Positions 59,656-64,000 of a stretch of 64,000 nucleotides of DNA are shown here, piece by piece; position 1 is the first letter of the stretch; each line of letters begins with the position of its first letter. The notes below the pieces were generated by a model. It did no database searches and was not told the origin of the DNA. It saw only the letters and a list, made by a program, of their open reading frames with translations. The DNA is from Streptomyces sp. BK340 (GTDB lineage Bacteria > Actinomycetota > Actinomycetes > Streptomycetales > Streptomycetaceae), in assembly GCF_007827595.1 (NCBI RefSeq), contig NZ_VISR01000007.1, positions 186,001 to 250,000 of the forward strand. Direction: 5' to 3'. Position numbers and translations under genes: made by a program.

Positions 59656-61248
59656 TCAACTCGTGCCGATCGCCTGCGGGTAGTGGAAGAAGCCGCTCGG
59701 GTCGTATTTCCGCTTCACCTCGACCAGGCGGCGGTAGTTCGTGCCGTAGTAGGCCTCCCGCCAGTTCTTCAGCGTCGGGTCGGGGAAGTTCTGGTATGCC
59801 TGTGCGGGCGACTTGCCGGGGAAGATGTCGTCGTAGAACTGCTTGAGCCAGTGGAGGTTGGCTTCGGCGACGTCGGGGCGGTCGTAGTCCGCCCACGAGG
59901 TCTCGGCGGCGAAGACGAAGAGGTCGTTGCGGTGCACGAACGCGGTCGCGTTCGGCGCCACCTGGTTGATCTCACCGCCGAGGGCGAACATGGCGAACCC
60001 CGCTCCGTCCTCGTTGTTGCTGCCCGGCCACTTCAGCAGGCGATCGGCTGCCGCGCCGACCTGTTGATCGGTCAGGAGGGTGTGGGAGTCCAGGATCGCC
60101 GATTTGGTGGCGAAGCGATCGATCGGTGTGGTGGCGCTCAGCAGTTCGCTCGCTTCACCGGGCGTGACCTGACGGACGGAAGCGCGGTTGCGGGCGCGTT
60201 CCCCGGCCGTGCCGATCGTGAGCAGCGGGTCGAGGACGGCACGCAGTTCCTGGACGGTGCCGTAGAACTGGCCGATGGCGTTGACGTTGGCGTTCGCATG
60301 GATCTGCGTCCTGGTCGTCCCGTTGGTCCCGATGCCCAGACGTAGATGGAAGCGCTTGTCGTTCGCGGTGTCCTGGGCGATGTGCTGCGCGGCGGCGATC
60401 ACCGGCAGCGCGGAGTCCAGACTCCAGCGGAGCTGGTAGAAGCCCACGGCGCCCTTGAACTGCTCGTACTGGAAGGTGAACGAGGTGTGGACACCGAAGT
60501 TGTTGCCGGCTCCGCCGCGGCAGGCCCAGAACAGGTCGGAGTGCGTGTCCTTGCCGGCCTTGACCGTGCGTCCGTCGGCGAGCACGACGGTCGTGGCGAC
60601 GAGCCGGTCGCACGTCAGGCCGAACATCTTGTCGCTGAAGCCGATGCCACCGCCGAGCACCAGCCCTGCGACCCCGACGCTGGGGCAGCGACCGGTCGGC
60701 ACGAACATGCCGTGGTCCTCCAACAGCGGATGCAGGTCGCCATTGGTGACGCCGGCCCCCACGGTGACGGTACCGGCGTCGTGCACGACCTTCATCGGCC
60801 CGTAGACCCGAGAGCGGGCATCGCCCGGCGTCGGGGTGGTGACGATGCTCTTCATGCGGGCCATGTTCAGCAACAGGCCCGTGGTGGTGGAATACCCGGC
60901 GTAGTTGTGTCCCAGCCCGGAGCGCGGTACGACGGGCAGCCCTACCGCGCGAGCCCAGCGGATCGCCTCGGACACGTCCCCGGTGGTCGCGCAGGCGACG
61001 ATTCCGGCAGACAGAACTCCGGCGTACCTGTGGTTGAACGGCACGGCCAGCGACACGTATTCGGAGCCGTACGGCCGGTAGAGGGTAGCGCCGGGGGACA
61101 GTGCGTCAGCCAACCGCTTCCAGTCCCGAGCGCCGACCGGCCCCACTGCCTCGGGTGCCGCCGACGCACTCTCCGGTGCGTGCAGCCCCAGCGCCCCACC
61201 GACGCCGCCCAGCACACCTGCTCGCAGCACGTCCCGCCTGTCGATCAC
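59656..61248 (-). CDS. Secreted FAD-linked oxidase (berberine-bridge enzyme family)
   Basis: A 530-residue flavoenzyme with a twin-arginine signal peptide (DRRDVLRAGVLGGVGGALGL). The FAD-binding domain shows RSGLGHNYAGYST near residue 110, where the histidine can bind FAD covalently, and GRCPSVGVAGLVLGGGIG near 185, where the cysteine can form a second link. The C-terminal BBE segment is NYRRLVEVKRKYDPSGFFHY. Such enzymes oxidise sugars, alkaloids or phenolics. The extra residue in RSGLGHN, compared with the usual RSGGHS, is a small oddity. ATG 61248 gives a good Tat leader. Confidence 0.9.
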   Translation of the reverse strand: MIDRRDVLRAGVLGGVGGALGLHAPESASAAPEAVGPVGARDWKRLADALSPGATLYRPYGSEYVSLAVPFNHRYAGVLSAGIVACATTGDVSEAIRWARAVGLPVVPRSGLGHNYAGYSTTTGLLLNMARMKSIVTTPTPGDARSRVYGPMKVVHDAGTVTVGAGVTNGDLHPLLEDHGMFVPTGRCPSVGVAGLVLGGGIGFSDKMFGLTCDRLVATTVVLADGRTVKAGKDTHSDLFWACRGGAGNNFGVHTSFTFQYEQFKGAVGFYQLRWSLDSALPVIAAAQHIAQDTANDKRFHLRLGIGTNGTTRTQIHANANVNAIGQFYGTVQELRAVLDPLLTIGTAGERARNRASVRQVTPGEASELLSATTPIDRFATKSAILDSHTLLTDQQVGAAADRLLKWPGSNNEDGAGFAMFALGGEINQVAPNATAFVHRNDLFVFAAETSWADYDRPDVAEANLHWLKQFYDDIFPGKSPAQAYQNFPDPTLKNWREAYYGTNYRRLVEVKRKYDPSGFFHYPQAIGTS

Positions 61249-61399
61249 AGCGACCTACCCTCACGCAGCGGCCGCAGGCTCCTCCTGCGATCCATCGGCC
61301 AGTTCACCGATGGTCGACCGGTGCCGTCCCCGTCGGCCGCGCACGCGCCAGACCCACCACGCGAAAGGACGAGAGACTCACCGCCAAACAGCTCAGACA

Positions 61400-61567
61400 C
61401 ACACGCAGGGGATGCAGGACCTGGTCTTCCGTCCGCACGCCTGTATCCCGAGGATGCGTGCCGCCTTCACCGATCTGGACGTGGTCGAGCTGCCACGTGC
61501 GCGGCACTTCATCCAGGAACACACACCGGATGCGATCACGTCGGCGATCGTGAGGCGATTCCCGTGA
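61400..61567 (+). pseudogene. C-terminal relic of an alpha/beta hydrolase
   Basis: The frame encoding GMQDLVFRP...FTDLDVVELPRARHFIQEHT and ending ITSAIVRRFP matches the last fifth of haloalkane dehalogenase-type hydrolases (WGMRDPVF, then VVELPDAGHFVQED). The catalytic histidine is kept, but the nucleophile, acid and the rest of the fold are absent. It is probably a deletion relic. Extent to the left is uncertain. Confidence 0.6.
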
Positions 61568-61614
61568 GGACGATCGGCGAACGTCCGTCACCCGGGCCGC
61601 CGATCCGGCCGCAG

Positions 61615-61646
61615 GCGGGGGTGACGGCCGGGCCTGTCACCCCCGC
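61615..61646. terminator. Hairpin terminator before the haloperoxidase 3' end
   Basis: An 11 bp perfect stem (61615-61625 with 61636-61646) and 10 nt loop, 27 bp from the stop of the minus-strand haloperoxidase gene. Confidence 0.7.
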
Positions 61647-61673
61647 GCCCCAGGCGTGGGTCACGGTGTCGGT

Positions 61674-63152
61674 TCACTGCTGATGCGGATGGCCCGATCG
61701 TGTCGGCAGCAGCGCGTTGGCGAACACGTAGTCGGCGACGTTGGTACCGATCCCCCTCCCGTCCTCGGCGTCCCAGCGGAAGTGCACGCCCAGCCAGAGT
61801 CGGCTGAACTCGCCCTCCTGGGCGACCTGGCTGAAGCTCTTCATCTGGCGGTACGCCTCGAGTGTGTGCGGGTCCTCGGAATGTGCGACGAACGAGACGT
61901 TGTCACGGCCGAAGAAGTGCTTCATCGCGGTTGCCCACGCGGCCGTGAAGTTGGCGTGCCCGGACGTCCAGGCGGGGAAGCACGGGGTGAACGGTGCCCC
62001 TGAACGGTCCGAGCTGAGAGGCTCCCAGGTCGCGTTCGCGCCGCCCGTCGCCTGGATCGCGGACACCGGGCGCCACTCGTTGATCGGGGAGTCGAACTTG
62101 CTGTCCCAGGCCGCGATCCCGGCGTCCGCCAACGACAGTGCCGACAGCGCGAACAAGTGGGTGGTCTCGTAAGTGTCGAGCTTGAACTTCTTGGCGACGA
62201 TCCCGGTCAGTTCGAGCAGTTGCCCCGGGGGGTGGTAGGTGCCGTCGAGATCGTGGTCCCAGAACCAGCCGACGACGGTCTGATCGTAGGTGCGCTCGGT
62301 GGAGTCGACGGCGCCGACCCGTCGCACCTCGTCGCGCTGGCTCGCGTACTCCGGGCTGGCCACCAGATCGGCGTAGGAAGTGAAGCCGCGCAGAGTGGGA
62401 GGCCGGAACTGCGAGCCGGAGCGGAGCACGAACGGCTTCACCTTGCCCCAGTTCGGGGTCACCGCGTCGCTCGGCTTCTTGCAGTCCGCTTCACCCGTCG
62501 GCCGCCAGGCCCCGGGTGTGGTGGTGTCACCGCTGTAGACCGCCGAGTTGTCCGAACCGTCGCCCGCCCGGGCTTTGTTGATCTGCCTCACCACGGGGTC
62601 GACCACCAGGCGGTCGAGGGGGTCGTAGGAGTGGGGGGAGCTGCCGGTCCGGGCCCTGTACTGGGCGTCGATGTACGCCTGGTCGCCCGGGTACAGCTGC
62701 GAGATGATCTTGTACGCCGTGCGGTCGATCAGCCGCTCCTCCTCGTCCTTGCCCGGCCGCGAGTGTTTGTCGGCGTACTTCAGCGGCCGGTTGAGGTACG
62801 GCTCGTACTTCAGGGTTCCGTACGTGTACTGGTAGGCGCTCTCCGCGTTGTAGATCGCCGCGAAGACCACCGCCCCGGACCTGGAGAGTTTGCCGGGCGA
62901 GGCGTCCCAGCCCCGCGCATTGCGGAATGTCTGGAGCAGGACCTTGTTCCAGTACTGCGTCGGATCGTCTTTGTGTCCTGTCGCGGCGGCGGCCTGTGGC
63001 GCACCGGCCGCCACCGGACTCAGCCCGGCGAGCAGGGCCCCGGCTACGGCGGCGGTCCACAGCCGTCCCGGGCGTCCGCCGACACGGGACTTCAAGCGCG
63101 GGAGCGCAGGCTTCGCGGCCGGCCGACGGCCGTGGTGGAGCTTGAGGGGCAC
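61674..63152 (-). CDS. Secreted vanadium-dependent haloperoxidase / PAP2-fold protein
   Basis: A 492-residue exported protein of the PAP2/vanadium chloroperoxidase superfamily. A signal peptide (LWTAAVAGALLAGLSPVAAG) follows a basic leader. The active-site motifs are FDSPINEWRPVSAI near residue 370, PAWTSGHANFTAAW near 410, and SRLWLGVHFRWDAEDGRGIG near 460, supplying the Arg, Ser-Gly-His and Arg/His vanadate- or phosphate-binding residues. The second motif has Thr where PSGH is usual. It either oxidises halides or acts as a phosphatase; the sequence cannot separate these. GTG 63152 has AAAGGA 5 nt upstream, better than ATG 63224. Confidence 0.87.
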   Translation of the reverse strand: MPLKLHHGRRPAAKPALPRLKSRVGGRPGRLWTAAVAGALLAGLSPVAAGAPQAAAATGHKDDPTQYWNKVLLQTFRNARGWDASPGKLSRSGAVVFAAIYNAESAYQYTYGTLKYEPYLNRPLKYADKHSRPGKDEEERLIDRTAYKIISQLYPGDQAYIDAQYRARTGSSPHSYDPLDRLVVDPVVRQINKARAGDGSDNSAVYSGDTTTPGAWRPTGEADCKKPSDAVTPNWGKVKPFVLRSGSQFRPPTLRGFTSYADLVASPEYASQRDEVRRVGAVDSTERTYDQTVVGWFWDHDLDGTYHPPGQLLELTGIVAKKFKLDTYETTHLFALSALSLADAGIAAWDSKFDSPINEWRPVSAIQATGGANATWEPLSSDRSGAPFTPCFPAWTSGHANFTAAWATAMKHFFGRDNVSFVAHSEDPHTLEAYRQMKSFSQVAQEGEFSRLWLGVHFRWDAEDGRGIGTNVADYVFANALLPTRSGHPHQQ

Positions 63153-63375
63153 GGCATTCCTTTCGATGTCGCTGGTCAACAGCGGCAGCGTAATGTCGGA
63201 TATGCCAGAGTCACTATCAACCACGCCGATATGTCGATGATCTTATATACGGCATGATTTAATCTGAAATGCCCATCCGGTCGCGATCGACGCGCAGCCG
63301 AGCTGCGATGACCCGCCATACCGTATGAATGTGCAGGTCAGGGGGCATGGGGTGGAACGTCGTAGTTCTGAGGCG

Positions 63376-64000
63376 TCAGGTGTCCCACCGCCGTGCGTGC
63401 TCCCTGTGCGCCTCGGTCAGGCCGTCCCGGAAGAATCGTTCGTAGTAACCGAGTTCGGGATGGTGCGTCTGGAGCCAGATGCCGGGCACCTGAATGGCGT
63501 CGACGTGTGCGGGGAACCGGCCGTGCGTGGCGTGGATGTACTCGCACACGTCGCGGGCGCACTCGATCACCCGCTGGTCGTACTCCCGGGCCTCGGCGAG
63601 GTAGCGCTGCCCGTAGTCGTCGCGGTAGATGCCCGTGAAGAGGTCCTTGTCGTGATAGATGCCCTTCGGACCGAACTTCGCCTGGACGACCGCGTCCACG
63701 GCCTCCGACATCGACGCGTGGTACGGGGGACAGGCCGCTGTGATCAGCGGTTCGCCGTCGACGCTGAGCCCGACCGGATGGGACCGTGCGGTCGCGAACC
63801 GGGGCAGCGGCAGCTGCCAGCGCGGGAGGTCCAGCGGGCGCCAGCGGGGGGTGACGAAGTCGAAGCCCAGCATCCGTCCGTACCGGGCGGAGAACTTCGG
63901 GTCACCCAGCATGATCTGGGGGTTGATCGAGGCATGGATCCACGCGCCGAGTCCCATGGCGTCCGCGGTCAGCATGAGGTTCTGCAGCAGCAGCTCGGCC
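63376..64000 (-). CDS. Nitroreductase-like flavoprotein, 5' end outside window
   Basis: The last 208 codons of a gene that runs off the right edge. The visible N-terminal part reads LLLQNLMLTADAMGLGAWIH, the helix found in nitroreductase-fold proteins, which bind FMN and reduce nitro groups or quinones. The remainder (FATARSHPVGLSVDGEPLI, then HDKDLFTGIYRDDYGQRYLA) is less familiar and longer than in typical nitroreductases. Without the N-terminus the FMN-binding arginine segment cannot be checked. Confidence 0.5.
   Translation of the reverse strand, partial: AELLLQNLMLTADAMGLGAWIHASINPQIMLGDPKFSARYGRMLGFDFVTPRWRPLDLPRWQLPLPRFATARSHPVGLSVDGEPLITAACPPYHASMSEAVDAVVQAKFGPKGIYHDKDLFTGIYRDDYGQRYLAEAREYDQRVIECARDVCEYIHATHGRFPAHVDAIQVPGIWLQTHHPELGYYERFFRDGLTEAHREHARRWDT

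Noticed and set aside
63153-63375. Possible regulatory direct repeats (CATATCSG-like) in the AT-rich stretch before the haloperoxidase gene
   Set aside because: Copies are short and imperfect; a promoter is likely here but could not be fixed.
1-64000. CRISPR array, tRNA, rRNA, prophage or plasmid origin
   Set aside because: No regularly spaced repeats, cloverleaf-like sequence, integrase, capsid or replication genes were seen by eye.

Overview
The window looks like a piece of a Streptomyces (or close relative) chromosome. GC content is very high, starts are often GTG or TTG, signal peptides and lipoboxes are actinobacterial in style, there are several LuxR-type and MarR regulators, and two regulators carry the rare TTA leucine codon typical of bldA control. 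No tRNA, rRNA, CRISPR array, intact insertion sequence or phage module was seen. The content (conflict genes, secreted enzymes, gene relics, stress signalling) fits an accessory chromosome arm.

Layout. 1-1231: 3' truncated MHS-type symporter. 1477-11468: a five-gene minus-strand operon that reads as a CATRA-like biological-conflict system: pseudokinase/TPR protein, giant TPR-CHAT protease, small CATRA-associated protein, membrane-anchored CATRA protein, second TPR-CHAT protease. 12287-13930: secreted M4 metalloprotease. 14043-18807: translationally coupled ATP-grasp ligase, PPDK/GWD-like dikinase and MFS exporter, divergent from a PAS-LuxR regulator (19092-20375) with a TTA codon; this resembles a small metabolite cluster. 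20482-26693: a frameshifted relic, a membrane protein, and a lipoprotein plus two tandem Ser/Thr kinases fused to ABC-type solute-binding domains.

26882-37703: two large ATPase-LuxR (LAL) regulators bracket a TPR-like repeat protein, a frameshifted WD40 protein and a secreted protein. 37781-45996: membrane proteins, a serpin, an MFS/beta-propeller pair, a secreted phosphoesterase, a subtilisin, and a 70-residue coding sequence coupled to a TrmB/LuxR-type regulator (45987-47036). 47312-47622: a decayed L-serine dehydratase gene.

47757-55991: a general-stress signalling island. It has a SigB/SigF-type sigma factor with a plausible autoregulatory promoter, a MarR regulator, a PP2C phosphatase, and an rsbR-rsbS-rsbT-phosphatase-phosphatase operon whose four junctions all overlap by 4 nt, then a second MarR whose second codon is TTA. 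The RsbR/RsbS/RsbT module is expected to form a stressosome that releases RsbT to switch on RsbU-like phosphatases and so free the sigma factor. 56167-64000: BrkB-type membrane protein, small hydrophobic protein, cardiolipin synthase-like phospholipase D, secreted ricin-type lectin, secreted FAD oxidase, hydrolase relic, secreted vanadium haloperoxidase/PAP2 protein, and a nitroreductase-like gene cut by the window end. Several strong hairpin terminators separate these units.
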